The translations under genes were made by a program, and so were the position numbers. DNA of 64,000 nucleotides. It comes from Eutrigla gurnardus. Its lineage: Eukaryota; Chordata; Actinopteri; Perciformes; Triglidae. Below the pieces are notes generated by a model. It saw only the letters and a list, made by a program, of their open reading frames with translations, was not told where the DNA came from and made no database searches. The stretch's first letter is position 1. Every line of letters begins with the position of its first letter. The stretch spans positions 25,743,657 through 25,807,656 of the forward strand of contig OY741268.1 of the NCBI GenBank assembly GCA_963514095.1. The letters run 5' to 3'. Below are positions 45,501 to 55,595 of the stretch, one piece after another.

Positions 45501-47494
45501 TGCCGAGGTGACGGACTTTGATACTTGTCAGATGAAGGGGTTTGATATCTTGGCACAGGTGAGGAAGAGTGATGCTTTGGCTGAGGTGAAGGCGTCTGGT
45601 ACCTGGGTCGGTGAGGTATTCCAGGCTGCAGGACGGAGCTTGTGAAGCCTAATATATGAGGTGAGTCTCTGGACCCCGTGGACTCTGCTGTACTGCTGTG
45701 TACACTGTATCTGCTTGGGGTAGGGCTCCTCGCTTCGGGGTACACGGCCGTCCGATCAGGCTCTGGGGTGGAGAGACGAGAGAGCTCAGGAAATGGGGGA
45801 GTGTTCCTGTCCTCGGGCTGAACAACAGAGTAAGAAATCCCTGTGATGTGAGGGGACGAAGTGGGACTTCTTGAGTCAGGATCGAGGAAAGGAGATGCCG
45901 ACGTTGTCTCCACGTCAGAAGACCACTCTCTCCTACTGACTTCAGGTGAGGATGCTGTAATCCGGATTTCGGGCGAGGGAGCAGTGTGTCTGTGCTCTAT
46001 GGATGAGCTGTTGCTTGCCACTCCAGGTGATGGAGATAAGCTATAACTTACCACCGATGAGGACACCTGGGTCCTGCTTTCAGACGGGGTTGAAACTTGT
46101 CTTAATATAGGCGACGGGTCGGGAGAGGGAGTTCTCTTCCCACTGTTAGCCGGAGAGGCAGCACTGAGCAGGCCGGGTGAGGGAGCTGCGTGTCTCAATT
46201 CAGGTGAGATGCTACTCTCCGTGAGCTCGGGAGATGTTGCTATTGAAATGACAGGCGAGGGAGGTGTGTATCGTGGGGTAGGTGTAGATAGAGCAGGTTC
46301 AGCTGATAACCCTGTATCGTAGCCCTCAGGAGTGGTGGTGGTGCCTCTTCCTGCAGTGGAAGGATCTAAAATCAGCTCCGGGGTGTGGGGAGAGTCTGCA
46401 ATATCAGGAGTGGGGCTTCTGTTGAGGAGATCGGGCAGGGAGACCCTCCCTCTTAACTCAGAAAAAGGAGATGATGCTTGAGTATCAGGGGAGTAGGTCC
46501 TGTTCTTCAGCTCAGGAGAGGCCAGTGTTCCTCTCGACGGCGATGATAACTCTGTTCTACTGGATGAAGGAGATGCTCTGGCTTCAAAGGGTGATTCTGT
46601 AAAATCCAAAGATTGGTTTGAGATGGATGTGGAGTCAGGTGAGGGGTCGCTTTGTCGATTATAGTAGCTCCTTGGCTCGGGCGAACCTTGTGCCACTGAG
46701 TTGGTGTTTACTGATTCAGAGGAGGAAGATCTGACACAGTTTATAGGCTCTGTATATGAACTTCGAGATAAAGACTGAGGTCTTTGAGTGGAACTGGTTC
46801 TCCCCGGTTCAATTTCTGAGTGAGCTTGTCTCGGACTAGGTGATGACGGTGAACATCTTTTTTCAACTGAGGAAGCAGACGAGGATGATGCTCTTCCCTC
46901 TGTACTGAGGGTATAGGGACTGTTATATCCAGGAGAGGGGGTGCTCTCACCAGTGTAGAGGACTTCAGACAATGGGCTCGCTGTATCAAGCTGACGTACT
47001 GGTGATTTACTATTTTGTTCAAAATGTTCGCTTTTATCCTCAGAAACTTCTGGATGCTCTGAGCTCAGTCCCTCGCCCTCCAGCTGCCTCCTCCCTGAAG
47101 ACTCGCTCTGCAACGGGGGGCTGTAAAGCCTTTCTCTTGAATCTTCAAAGCCCTCCTCTCCCTCACTGGAGCCCGGTGCTGTGTGGTAAGAGGCCGAGTC
47201 GTTCAGATCATCCACCAGAGGTGATGCAGCAGCCGTCCCGTCCACCTCCCTCTGGGAAGGGACAAAAGCCCCTGCGGCAGGGCTGCTCGAGAGGGAGGGT
47301 GACTCACAGTCGTCTCCGAAAATGTCACACAGGCAGGTGGTCTCTGAAATGGCACTGCGCTCACTGGGGACGTTGATGATGTCGAAGATTTCGACGTGGT
47401 TGGGGGTGCCGTCGCGATGGCACAGGGAAAAGTTGTGGCGGGGTGCACTGCGCAGGAAGGAGTAGCTGTCCCCCTGTAGAGTCCAGCTGTCCAT
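39530..47494 (-). CDS. prob1: Very large disordered protein of the PROB1/C4orf54/CEFIP group, single coding exon (probable PROB1)
   Basis: This is one uninterrupted frame of 2,654 residues. The ATG has a good context (GCGATGG) and an in-frame TGA nine codons upstream (47519-47521). The sequence is mostly Ser/Pro/Thr-rich disorder. Residues about 265-670 repeat short SPEL/SPxP motifs. Charged Glu/Arg helices lie near 980 and 1640. A conserved-looking patch WFTDSAFRSLSSPEVDYLDM is near 1115 and KMATCLIKSVLSKKMQ near 1315. The best family mark is a tandem motif near 2481-2522: LLDPETGKYFYIEVPVQ then MLFDPETGQYVEVLIPQ. This DPETG-YxxV pair is shared by PROB1, C4orf54 and CEFIP, large striated-muscle-related proteins of poorly known function. 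I prefer PROB1 because it lies near HBEGF in human 5q31, but human PROB1 is only about 1,015 residues, so the paralog assignment is moderate. Confidence 0.7.
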   Translation of the reverse strand: MDSWTLQGDSYSFLRSAPRHNFSLCHRDGTPNHVEIFDIINVPSERSAISETTCLCDIFGDDCESPSLSSSPAAGAFVPSQREVDGTAAASPLVDDLNDSASYHTAPGSSEGEEGFEDSRERLYSPPLQSESSGRRQLEGEGLSSEHPEVSEDKSEHFEQNSKSPVRQLDTASPLSEVLYTGESTPSPGYNSPYTLSTEGRASSSSASSVEKRCSPSSPSPRQAHSEIEPGRTSSTQRPQSLSRSSYTEPINCVRSSSSESVNTNSVAQGSPEPRSYYNRQSDPSPDSTSISNQSLDFTESPFEARASPSSSRTELSSPSRGTLASPELKNRTYSPDTQASSPFSELRGRVSLPDLLNRSPTPDIADSPHTPELILDPSTAGRGTTTTPEGYDTGLSAEPALSTPTPRYTPPSPVISIATSPELTESSISPELRHAAPSPGLLSAASPANSGKRTPSPDPSPILRQVSTPSESRTQVSSSVVSYSLSPSPGVASNSSSIEHRHTAPSPEIRITASSPEVSRREWSSDVETTSASPFLDPDSRSPTSSPHITGISYSVVQPEDRNTPPFPELSRLSTPEPDRTAVYPEARSPTPSRYSVHSSTAESTGSRDSPHILGFTSSVLQPGIPHRPRYQTPSPQPKHHSSSPVPRYQTPSSDKYQSPSPRHRSRDPSPAALSPGKRSQPATPPLRNTPKVEEETSSVAFTDKQYPTHLAKESVSPSFELGDKSAEIKSSSPAAVVQSPVSISPFLAEKRAESLLKQQNRESESSLQDNSSVASIFPEEKQNIGPTFVQKEDTFNNTPIKIKSPSPNLLVSTDRSPNISLVRRATSNSPVQRLETPPHQFTTYSLTSESSGSLKSVCTPETARKQPSAKVRRENRERKTDDMAHHVNRRRTPSPPLTRFTPVHIIAPEKPYRQWQNMSRSPSQVVASSPSGHLKTNRGSPNISHVDNNSQAHWVRQGRQLEIEREMRLEEDREVDRVRQRDREMEREGKKREERVPEKGKGMQGDASYRGEQVELSFNARNRKGPVSRSAAPTSRETRQGLPTVHSCSENLLATRQLQQQQSLLRPGRRLQPPATRNKSGVPGRVAANRPCRSSSSSMGSELDEADDEVKWFTDSAFRSLSSPEVDYLDMYNSSHRSSTNISQPSTQESPAGVSAAWPAYADFRGSAPKLDNDELSFQHPPCYNSDGLDPSRRYEMGSFECVDVAVEREDSRRARRGVPKRQIQLKRRSNAEGKQDESSENSSPGLPVMGESPSLESHSRETFLRQHSTPAKMQECYPSERSPEPIQQKERKSKLQKSTSLDETCTKTKMATCLIKSVLSKKMQSVDKQPDDLAAEEGGPTFEDSPPTESAAAQLKESPKPDPHNLSSSLQSDCSLSSEGLPARGEASTKDEAKPPKSFAGRSSNRPSSSSSSRSVNFSQAESEEADSQSRAAASLRYEMRSQLKVPLDSKQTTTGRQQADDSKSRDGRKGHDSANTTAGTSGAPSPPAASSPRVRVTNREQECENTEDHKQLQGSAKGAYMSQTQEISLKATGKKKTSLNVCLTPEAESKPEAYSPDIKEEILEPGVHEKTEEEEGNNKAKAPIHKVRDVRRLVKNKYNLSFKGTRAAMPSNVDEERMDIFNEERREEVIAQDEREVRQEKRREEREEEVRVERKEKPKEEVRDSMPPPLQSKGSPLSCPQRMQIQYKAVCLKEDKNKMLRSKKDSENPGDKPQASPKLVTQVSRESASNANTLTNTTGGQHDEKTAAETQENMINMHDEDKPTVVRTDRKPPMLGSLPKQPSKEREVSTAVVLIRDGSTKTKTPASPAQEEIPTLLQAQAAPPSPGTPGSNPVSSGHSVSMLLKEKGYQADIGAVVGDSQNPPGDKEVPRKHVNCLEIPLQTPTDGGRIESHRERTFSSSSTMSGPSAASDYTDTPTKTGEDEGVSTRPIVRDTAKQNSASPLRSTQELTPPPAKQKELGDFEAVKRLDPTFPPRSPAVRRFRPQPIEVKSLSKETQKQETPGSSRRQTIEVKSIAKTSPAVPPKPSCKFKPADLGGMPGEAQRPSATTSTVKPQVEERPQTIVVSSPTIYRKISSESTSNYTRKLAVSAVSSLKPPPCKPAATAITSLSNQSAASSETEESNDRGQQQKPDALPPSSRYTQRPTTLATAPPSSTGPGLTSPPGPVCDPKANPVPGSDSAGANQPSQSAIMEPESQPQYPRTAYAHEQAMPVTSHNTIQRAAVSTTQVPGYTHQPCRRSLSSERTQRADDLHFYASDDPPSYDERESFSPLLLPDLTHRRSNRYQPSSRPPPCSCTAGCPSHPGLTPPHHHRSPHNLTPPAPAHSPGQALPYQVAQPPLRPHQCRPDPQSMSYQHGSPKPSPLGSSQPPAMYQPLHQPPPCPPHPSLMQACPPDRPLPPPQHIDPRRATVHRSPQQQPPSIAGVPYGDPGHSHSPALPPMDPQYLCGPQSLGPSYGSDYGGDSSSLYSESNYGQTPRRVLLDPETGKYFYIEVPVQPLRKMLFDPETGQYVEVLIPQQAMSHSGLYPPSAAPYPSLHNPNMYAPAPQYMPYAAPPPQAHPQAQAQPQPPRYPEASAAASMHTGGPGIGYRNTSGQGPKPEPHNHPPLDQNYLDSMYYVPTGMNASPNPTPPDYYHKHPPNLPPSGGKRS

Positions 47495-48590
47495 CGCTCG
47501 TCCACAAGCTCCGAATTCTCACTGTGGCCAGTCCAGTCTGCTCCACTAGGCTGCGCTGGGCTCTGATCCTGGACTGGAAATAAGATATGGTCACCTGGAG
47601 GGTGTGTAGCTCATTCATTTATATCACCAGTAACACTGATGAATATCATTAAGAGGCAAATGCTTATTATTAGATCATATCGAAGCCAAACTGGTTTGTT
47701 TTTCCTGGTTTCGTTAGCAACTGCAAATTTAGGAAATTTAGAATAACTGCCCACAGAGAAATTGTACACCTCCAAAAGGGGTTCAGATCATAAATATAGC
47801 TGTCACTCTGCCCTTAAAAGCAGTAGCTAGCATCTGGAAATGAATGCATTTAACACAAAATAAACATTCACTGGAGGATGACCAAAAGTATTCCGTTGAT
47901 CTCCATGTGTTTAATAGAAGAAGAAGGTGCAGCGTATTTTGAATTACAAAGACTGAGATTGATTCATCTTACATAAATGGAAACTGATAATGTCTAGGTT
48001 AGCGTTGCCAGATATATGCCCTTTGTCAAGACTTTCCACTTTCCTTGGTGACGGTGACGAGAGAAAGAGAACCTACCCCCATATGCAAGCTTAGAAAGAC
48101 AGAGCGATTGGTACTGTACCTTCGGCCAATGATGAGGTTTTCCCAAGGGCATGGAGTTCCTCTGTGTTGCAATATTTGCAAGTGTCTCTCAAAATCCACA
48201 GCAAGTTCCACATTCACAAGACCCCATCCAGGACTGTGCAGCTCTGTACAGCCAGAGCCACACTTCAGAATGTAAAAGGCATGGCCATGCATCAGGCTCG
48301 AGTAGAAAAAGCTAAGAGAGGCATCTCACTCAGACCCTTTACATCCTCCAACGCTCCCATCTCTATTTCTGCCCCTCCTCTCTGAGCTGGCCTCCAGGAA
48401 ATTGCTTACAGAGTCTAACCTGGGTCTTCTTCTCTGGGCTGGGGTTTGGTTGGACAGTGGCTTTTCCTGTGTGAGCTGTGCTAAGGGGGCCGGCGCTGGG
48501 GGCTGCGGTGGGGTGGGTGGGTTTATAGTTAGCAGCAGGTGCTGATCCAGCCAGGACGGATGAGTGTGTCTGGAATCTGACACTAACAGC
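47495..48590 (-). other. Putative spliced 5' UTR of the prob1-like gene
   Basis: A good acceptor on the minus strand (TCTTATTTCCAG, exon from 47573) precedes the start codon by 79 bases. A possible donor (CCCAG/GTTAGA near 48420) would close a noncoding first exon of about 48421-48590, just downstream of the TATA/MEF2-like site. The intron between them shows nothing else. This is inference from motifs; the donor is weak. Confidence 0.35.
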
Positions 48591-48610
48591 CAGATCAGTC
48601 ACAGGGTCCC

Positions 48611-48622
48611 TCTATATATAGA
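48611..48622 (-). promoter_or_regulatory. MEF2/TATA-like site upstream of the prob1-like gene
   Basis: CTATATATAG is a palindrome and a full match to the MEF2 consensus YTAWWWWTAR; it also serves as a TATA box on the minus strand. An E-box CAGGTG lies about 75 bases downstream (near 48537). This pairing is typical of muscle promoters and fits a gene group expressed in striated muscle. Confidence 0.45.
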
Positions 48623-48649
48623 CCTTTACTATCAGGGCCAGATAGCCAT

Positions 48650-51000
48650 AGCTTTAGCTGTTAGCCTGGGAACACTGGTGGGGAAAGAAAGGGGGAAGTA
48701 CAAAGCTCCGTGTACAGCCCACACATTGCCCACTTAACCTCACATATGAGGTTTTCCTTAACATTGAGGGTGTGGTTAATATGCACTTGCATGTGTGTGT
48801 GAATGTGCAAATGCTGCTGTCAAGTGTATCTTGGGTACAACAGGTCAAAGGTTAACATTGACCACCCAACTTTGACAGCTCACATGCAGAACTCCTGTTT
48901 GCTGCATGGACACTCTGTAAGGTGCTCTCACATGTTTTCCCTTTTCATGTCTAGATGTGTTATTTTTCCGGGACCACGCCAGCCAAATATGTTATGCATC
49001 AAATTCAATCTTTCCCGTCACACAACGGAATTTGATCAAAAGGGATCGTGCTATTTCACTGTATCTATTATTGTTGCCATAATAGAAGTACCATTTGAGC
49101 CGCATTGTGGCTGTCTGGGCATGTTCGATGGGAGGGAGTTTGGATAAGCTTTCTGTCCCTAACCTAATACCTCATGAGATTATCGTTCATTCAAGCCAAT
49201 GGAAAATCTTTGATTGCAGCCTGAATATGCATGTTGCATAAGGCTGTGACTGAGGGTATATTATACGTGTCGCGTCAAGCTGTTGATACAACACTGAAAC
49301 ACCAACTATCTATTATATGTATGGCATGACACATATGTAATGTGGCCCCCTTCTCCCTGTCTGAAATGTCATACATTGCCACAAGTGCATACATTATTCG
49401 GGTGGCTAACTGAGTCCATGACCTTGGTGGAGTTGGCTCTATGCACATACACGACAGCTATAGATCTCATTGTATTTACATCATTAATTCCATATGAAGT
49501 CGTCATTATTTGTAGAACCCTTTCAAATATATCCTGTGAATTATTGACCTGTATCACAATCTCTCTGAACTCTTAACAGGCACTAAGGACTGCAGTAAAC
49601 TGGAATAGCTGTTTCATTACGTGTTACAAATAAACGCAGATATTCCTTGAGTGAAAGTGTAAAACGCGATGGCTCAGAACAACTCATTTTAAAAGGTTGG
49701 AGAGGACAAGATGCAAACGGGTGCGTGTGAGAGAGTGTGAACTCAAGTGCACGGAAGCGCTGATATATTTGAACCTCTGTGGTTAATGGCAGCACAGTAG
49801 ACTGAAGGAGGACTCACAGGGAAAATATGATGAGCCCCTCAGCAATGGGGAGCTTTAGACAACATCACTGATAGATTAGTCACTCCAGCCTGCTCAAGTC
49901 CAAAGAGCTCACCCACACTCAACAATTCAACACATCATAAAGTCGTGCATAAACTATTTTACATTTTTATTTCAGCAGGCTGTATCATTGAGATTAAGAT
50001 CTCTTTTCCAATGTATGTTAAGTGTAAAACAACACTTTGTTATGTGCAGATATTTAAACTTTACTTTTTCTTTTTTTTCTTTTTCTTTTTTTGTGTTCTT
50101 GTGTTCCGATATGATGCTAAAAAAGAGTCCGGTCTCATTTCAGTGTGAGCATTTATGACACACATGTAGAATATAAACACAAGATCACATTTCATATCTA
50201 TCTATCTAGTCCCTCTTTTAGAACAAGCTCGATACCAGCCGCAATCCTAATATTCAGCGGTATACTGTAACAAAGTACTCTTTATTCAGCTTCTTGTCTT
50301 GAATTACAGTGCACTGAATAATTTAAGGTCTGAACAAAAGATATTTGAGGGATGTCACTAATTGTAAAGGGCACTATTTATTTACATTTTATAAACAAAG
50401 CAATACATTAATTAATAAAATTTTTTCGAGATAAGATCATCTTTATTAGTCCCACAATGGGGGGAAACAGCAGCAGAGAAAGGGAAAAATAATAGCAGCC
50501 CTATCTTAAAAATTCAGCTCCAACCTACTACAAAATAAAATTCTGCATAACTTTGCATGAGTGCTATGCTATATAATAGTAAATATATTGTATATATTGA
50601 CATTAGATATACTATAAACACTCACAGGGGGAATTTAAGTACCTTTATTTACATTTTCCTGAGAATACATTTTCTTAAGTAATATTTTCAATATAGGCTT
50701 TTTACTTAATTGAGTATTTTTTACAGTACTGCACTTTTACTCAAGTTAAAGAATACTTCCTCCACCTCTGCTAATGCAAAGGACAATTATAATGTATTTG
50801 TACTTGTATTTGATGGAAGCATTATTTATGTTACTTAACAACATAGATGGAAACTACTATAATTACTATTTATTTTGCAAATAAAGAATGTACATATGAC
50901 ATATGATTGGCTGAAAAAAAAAAAGCACGGCTACAGATTAAAATACCCAACTTCTACCTTGACCAGAAATAACATTGAGATGTTGTTTGTCGGTCTTTTA
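48650..51000. other. Intergenic region between prob1-like gene and rmnd5b
   Basis: This is the head-to-head spacer of two divergent genes. It is AT-rich with no supported exon. A T-rich run is at 50066-50092 and a short TATC run near 50195. A cluster of degraded repeats is at 50427-50790. Confidence 0.5.
50427..50790. repeat. Cluster of degraded fish interspersed repeats
   Basis: GATCATCTTTATTAGTCCCA followed by CAATGGGG resembles the TTTATTAGTCCCACAATGGG phrase of a common fish repeat. Near 50725-50770, TGCACTTTTACTCAAGTTAA and ATACTTCCTCCACCTCTG match the ACTTTTACTTAAGTAAA...ATACTTCTTCCACCACTG end of another very common fish repeat, probably a hAT-type MITE. Boundaries are unclear. Confidence 0.4.
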
Positions 51001-51124
51001 TTGTGAAATGCCCAGTTAAGGCAGAATGCGACACAGGAAGATCCGCATTTACGACTGCTGGTGAACTGGTGCCATAACAGGCAAGTGGCTAACGCTAATG
51101 TTTGCTAACTAATTAGCACGATAG
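51000..51124 (+). other. Candidate noncoding first exon of rmnd5b
   Basis: A consensus donor (GATAG/GTGAGT, exon end 51124) precedes the coding exons. The acceptor CTCTTAAATCTAG at 52555-52556 leads into the exon that carries the ATG. The start of this exon and the transcription start are not determined; the AGGAAG (ETS-like) motif near 51038 is compatible with a TATA-less promoter. Confidence 0.35.
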
Positions 51125-52594
51125 GTGAGTGGCGTTTATTTATTATCATATCCTACAATTCAGTTAAAGGCGAGAGGTGTTTTAAGTTGTGGGGTGGGAC
51201 ACAATAATGAAGACAAGCGGGTTGTCATTGTCCCCTGAAACCATTTAGGCCTTGTCGGTCAGCAGCTGGCTAACACCAACTAACAGCTAGCTAAGTAGCT
51301 GCTAGCAAGAGCGAGTTTTGTAGCTAGCCAGCCACTGTGAGAACCGTTTGTTTATGTTAGCTGTGCGACAGCTCTAATCGCCCGAATTACCGCATCGAAT
51401 CAGAAATACATGGTCAGTAGTTTGTGGCACTTCGCCTCCATCGTCGCTTATTGTCGTAACAAACGTACGAACTGTGGTGATGTGATGTTAGAATAGAAAT
51501 GCAGCTGGCGTTTATGTTGGTTAGCTCTATCACGGTAAATGCTAGGTGGACATTTTCTGTATTCAGCTTATAAACGGTGAGTTACGGCGAAGCTACACCT
51601 ATCAATGCTATGTTTTTTTGAACTAATATGAAAGTAAAAATATCGGATCAGACGCTCAAACTAAAATCACAGATCAACATGTTATTTTGGTAAACGTTAC
51701 CTGATGATTAGATTAGACTGGTTGTGACGCTAGCGGGGACTAACATTAGTAAACACCAGGCCGCAGAGTACACAGTGTGCTTGCGTTTAACATTGTTAAG
51801 GCCTTGCTGGTGTTCAGCAGTGTCACACTGGGCCAAACTTTTAATAAGGGGCAGCACTGGGTCGCTTTGCCTTTTGTTCTCTTAATTAAAAAAATAATAA
51901 TAACTGTCTAGCAGCTGTCAAATGACGTTGCATCTCAGCGCTCTTGTTCAAGAGGCAGCAGTGGGATTCTCGGTATGACATCAGTTTTGTTAAATGCTGC
52001 AGGCAACTGGCTTTGGGACATTTAAATAATGGCTTTAAAAAAATAGATCCACAATGCAATTGTGTTGGATTTTCTTTTGTGGTCAATCTACTGCAGCAAA
52101 CTGCAAAGAGCTGCAAACACAAGTTATTTCAGACATCAGTTGGGGCTAACTTATCACTATTGCATGTCTGTTGGCAAGATTTGTGTTTGAACTCATTTTG
52201 AAGATGCTGGTCACAATTCCTTAACCAGAAACTGATTCCAACTATTTAAAATAAATAAATAACCTACTTCAAGTTTCTCACATGATAGGATTTGCTGATT
52301 TTCTGTGTGTTATGTGAGACAAGGCGAGTATTGGGAGCCATTGCCTTGGGCTTTTGGAAATTGAGATAAAGATTTCTTTGATGTTTGATATGATTATTAA
52401 TTGAATGGAAGTAACTGTACAATTCAAAACAACATGTTATTGTTCTCAAATGATCTAATATCCGTATTGGTGTTAAGAAATCCAGTTTTAGCTGTTCACT
52501 GGTTTTGACCTGTATTATTCTCTTGTTTTACCCCCCTCCCCCCCTCTTAAATCTAGGTGTTTTTGTGTTGTGTGTGAGTGTTCCAGTCTGAACC

Positions 52595-55500
52595 ATGGAA
52601 CAGTGTGCATGTGTTGAGCGGGAGCTGGAGAAAGTGCTTCATCGCTTCGTAATGTACGGCCACCAGTCCGAGGAGAGGCTAGACGAGCTGCTGCGCAGTG
52701 TCTGTGAGATACGAGGACAGCTAGTTGCTTTTGGTAAGAAAAACTATCAACATAACATTTATAAGTTTATAAGTTCAGTGACATTTATTAGTTTCACCCG
52801 TGCTGTTTCATAATTAATCAGGTGCATATTATTGTAGATATGCACAGTGAAGGCTTTTTCCTTTTTGTCTCTTGCAGGAGTACAAGATGCAGACTTATCA
52901 GTCCTATCTCAGACTATGGCACAGTGTTGTAAGAATATCAAAGAAACGGTGCAGATGCTCGCCTCACGACATAAGGACATCCATGGCAGTGTATCAAAAG
53001 TGGGCAAAGCCATTGACAGGGTAAGGACAGGGATCACCTTTCTTTAACGTTTAACATTTGGAATACATATACTTAACTTTTGATGTTATTCGCTGCAGAA
53101 TTTTGATGCAGAAATCAGCGCTGTGGTGGCAGAGACAGTGTGGGACACCCCAGAGAGACAGAAATACCTGAGCGAGACCATTGTGGAGCACCTGTACAGA
53201 CAAGGCATGCTCAGTGTCGCAGAGGATCTTTGTCAGGTAAGTAGCCCTGAAGCCTTAAAAATGGCTGATTGGCTTTAAGATGTTTTATTATGGGGCTTCA
53301 AATCTAGTGTAACCCTTGTCTTTTTTGTCGGGATGATAAATTAATGAATTAAAAGTGATCACTTCTGTCTTCTAGGAGTCTGGTGTAGTTATAGATATGA
53401 GTATGAAGCAGCCTTTCCTGGAACTGAACAGAATCCTTGAAGCTCTGAGGATGCAGGACCTCAGGCCGGCACTAGAGTATGTTTTCTTTTTCACCTTATA
53501 TGTGTTTAGACAGCCATCCTCTTTTTCTGTGTCTGTATCTGCAGAGGACCCTTTCCTCTGCCTGTATTTTCTCTTGGCGACTTATTTTTCTGTGTTTGGG
53601 ACTCTTCTGGGTGTCGGCAAAGAGTATCTGCACCCCAGCCAATAAGCACAGTGTGCAGCATGTTGTCATTGCCCTGGGTCAAACACCGCCGCTTTGTCAC
53701 GCCCCTCGGCGTACCGAGGTTCATAGACCTCACGGGTCTGACACAGCGTTCCTTGGTCTGTTTTCATACAAAATCCAGCACCTTCCTGCAGGTTTTTGAG
53801 GAGGTGTGGATGTGTTTATGTGTGCTTTAGAACATTACTGCCATGAAACAGTCAGAAAATAACATTTTATTCTCCTGATTCAGTGCTCACTAAGGCAAGT
53901 CCCTTTCACCATTCGCTCTTTAGCTCGCTTTCTCTCTGGGGAACTCTGGTTGTTTAATAGAAATTAAGACCAAATATGCTGAAGGAATTTCTATTGAGAT
54001 AAGGTTTACTTTGGTCAACAAAACTCCCTCTATCAACAGATATTTGAAATATTTTATTCCTTCTGCCATTAGGCTGCTAAATTTAGACAGTAGCCATTTT
54101 AAATGATGATTTTTTTTTTTAATATGCATTATTCTTTCTTAGGTGGGCTGTGACGAATCGGCAGCGCCTTCTGGACCTGAACAGCAGTCTAGAGTTCAAG
54201 TTGCACCGCTTGTATTTCATCAGCCTGCTCAGTGGGGGAATCGGCAACCAAATGGAGGCCTTGCAGTATGCCAGGCACTTCCAGCCCTTCGCCTCTCAGC
54301 ACCAGAGAGGTAGAGAAGATACAGTGGCATCATAGTGAATGTCCTGACATTGAACACACAAAAACGCTAAACTCAAGTTGTGTATCACGTTTTTCTTAAA
54401 CTTAAAAATAATTAAAGGCTCTGACTTTAAAGAAGAGTTACCACAACAACTTTGGGAATTGTACAACCAAGAAGGAATGTCAAATACTTGATTATTTTGA
54501 GGATGTCCTCATGTAATGTGGTTTTCCACACCTGTATTTTTCATCCCTGCAGATATTCAGATCCTAATGGGCAGTCTGGTGTACCTGCGTCATGGCATTG
54601 ATAACTCTCCGTACCGCAGTCTGCTTGAGACGAATCAGTGGGCCGAGATCTGTAACATCTTCACCAGAGACGCCTGCGCTTTGCTGGGCCTCTCTGTAGA
54701 GTCTCCCCTCAGTGTTAGGTTAGTAAACCATTAGCAACACACACAGGATTCATCCCAGATGTACAACATGTTGTCTTTTTAAGCCTGTGTGCTTTAAAAC
54801 ATTTACATTCAACTCCAGTCAAACTCTTATAAATGCTGCCTGTGTATTTCTCTGCAGTTTTGCATCAGGCTGTATGGCCTTGCCGGTGCTGATGAACATC
54901 AAGCAGGTGATCGAGCAGAGACAGTGCAGCGGCGTCTGGACGCACAAAGATGAGCTGCCTGTAAGTCCCTCTGAATATCCAAACGACATCCATCACTAAT
55001 GCTTTTTCAGAATTTAATAGATTTGCATCCCGTCTGTCCCTGTAGATTGAAATCGACCTGGGAAAGAAGTGCTGGTACCACTCCGTGTTCGCCTGCCCGA
55101 TCCTCAGGCAGCAGACCTCGGAGAGCAATCCCCCGATGAAGCTCATCTGTGGCCACGTCATCTCCAGAGATGCCCTCAACAAACTGACGAACGCTGGGAA
55201 GTAAGTCGGCAATACATCCTGATTTGATCGATTTATACGTGTATGGTAATTTCTTTGTTGTAATGTCTTGGATCAATACGTTTATCTCTGCCATGCTCAT
55301 TCATGATGAATTATTTTTCAAGTAAATTGCATTGTATTTAAAGCCTATATTTATTATTATGTTTTGAAAATGACAAATGAATGGCTTTCCACAAATCAAT
55401 CATGTTTATTTTAGAAAATGGCCAGCTGTATAAAGTGTACAATATTTGTAGTTAATCAGCCAAAGCAACAAATGCTGTGTGTCAAACTAACAAAGCCCGC

Positions 55501-55595
55501 TGTAACATCCGGTTCCTGGTCTCGTCCTCAGGTTGAAATGTCCGTACTGCCCCATGGAGCAGAATCCGTCACATGCCAAGCAGATCTACTTTTGA
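52595..55595 (+). CDS. rmnd5b: RMND5B, E3 ligase subunit of the CTLH/GID complex, complete
   Basis: RMND5 proteins are the Gid2-type RING subunits that pair with MAEA in the CTLH ubiquitin ligase. Coding exons are 52595-52733, 52878-53020, 53099-53236, 53376-53476, 54143-54309, 54553-54718, 54858-54960, 55046-55200 and 55532-55595. All phases close, giving 391 residues, the usual length. The start has an in-frame TGA two codons upstream. A LisH-like segment (VEHLYRQGMLSVAEDLC, about residues 115-140) is followed by the CTLH domain (FLELNRILEALR to SSLEFKLHRLYFISLL). The C-terminal degenerate RING keeps C336, C354, H356, C374 and C377 (CPI, CGH, CPYCP). MEQCACVEREL, FASGC and HKDELPIEI favour RMND5B over RMND5A. 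It is head to head with the prob1-like gene and tail to tail with n4bp3. Confidence 0.96.
53477..54142 (+). other. rmnd5b intron 4
   Basis: This 666-bp intron has donor GTATGT and acceptor TTCTTTCTTAG. Its 3' part contains the LINE-like coding fragment described at 53950-54106. The frames that read through the exon 4 donor are intronic artefacts. Confidence 0.8.
53950..54106 (+). pseudogene. LINE ORF2 C-terminal fragment inside an rmnd5b intron
   Basis: One plus frame stays open for about 50 codons to a TGA at 54104-54106 and ends RYLKYFIPSAIRLLNLDS. The pattern FVPSAIRLLN/LYN close to the stop codon is, from memory, the usual end of reverse-transcriptase ORFs of fish L2-like LINEs. It fits an insertion truncated at its 5' side, in sense with rmnd5b. 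The exact family is not determined. Confidence 0.45.

Noticed and set aside
39613..47376. Many shorter frames on both strands across the prob1-like exon
   Set aside because: Shadows of a 2,654-codon real frame; no splice sites or family match.
52595..52813. rmnd5b exon 1 frame extended past its end (72 codons)
   Set aside because: The consensus donor G/GTAAGA at 52734 and the phase match to exon 2 show splicing; the extension is intron.
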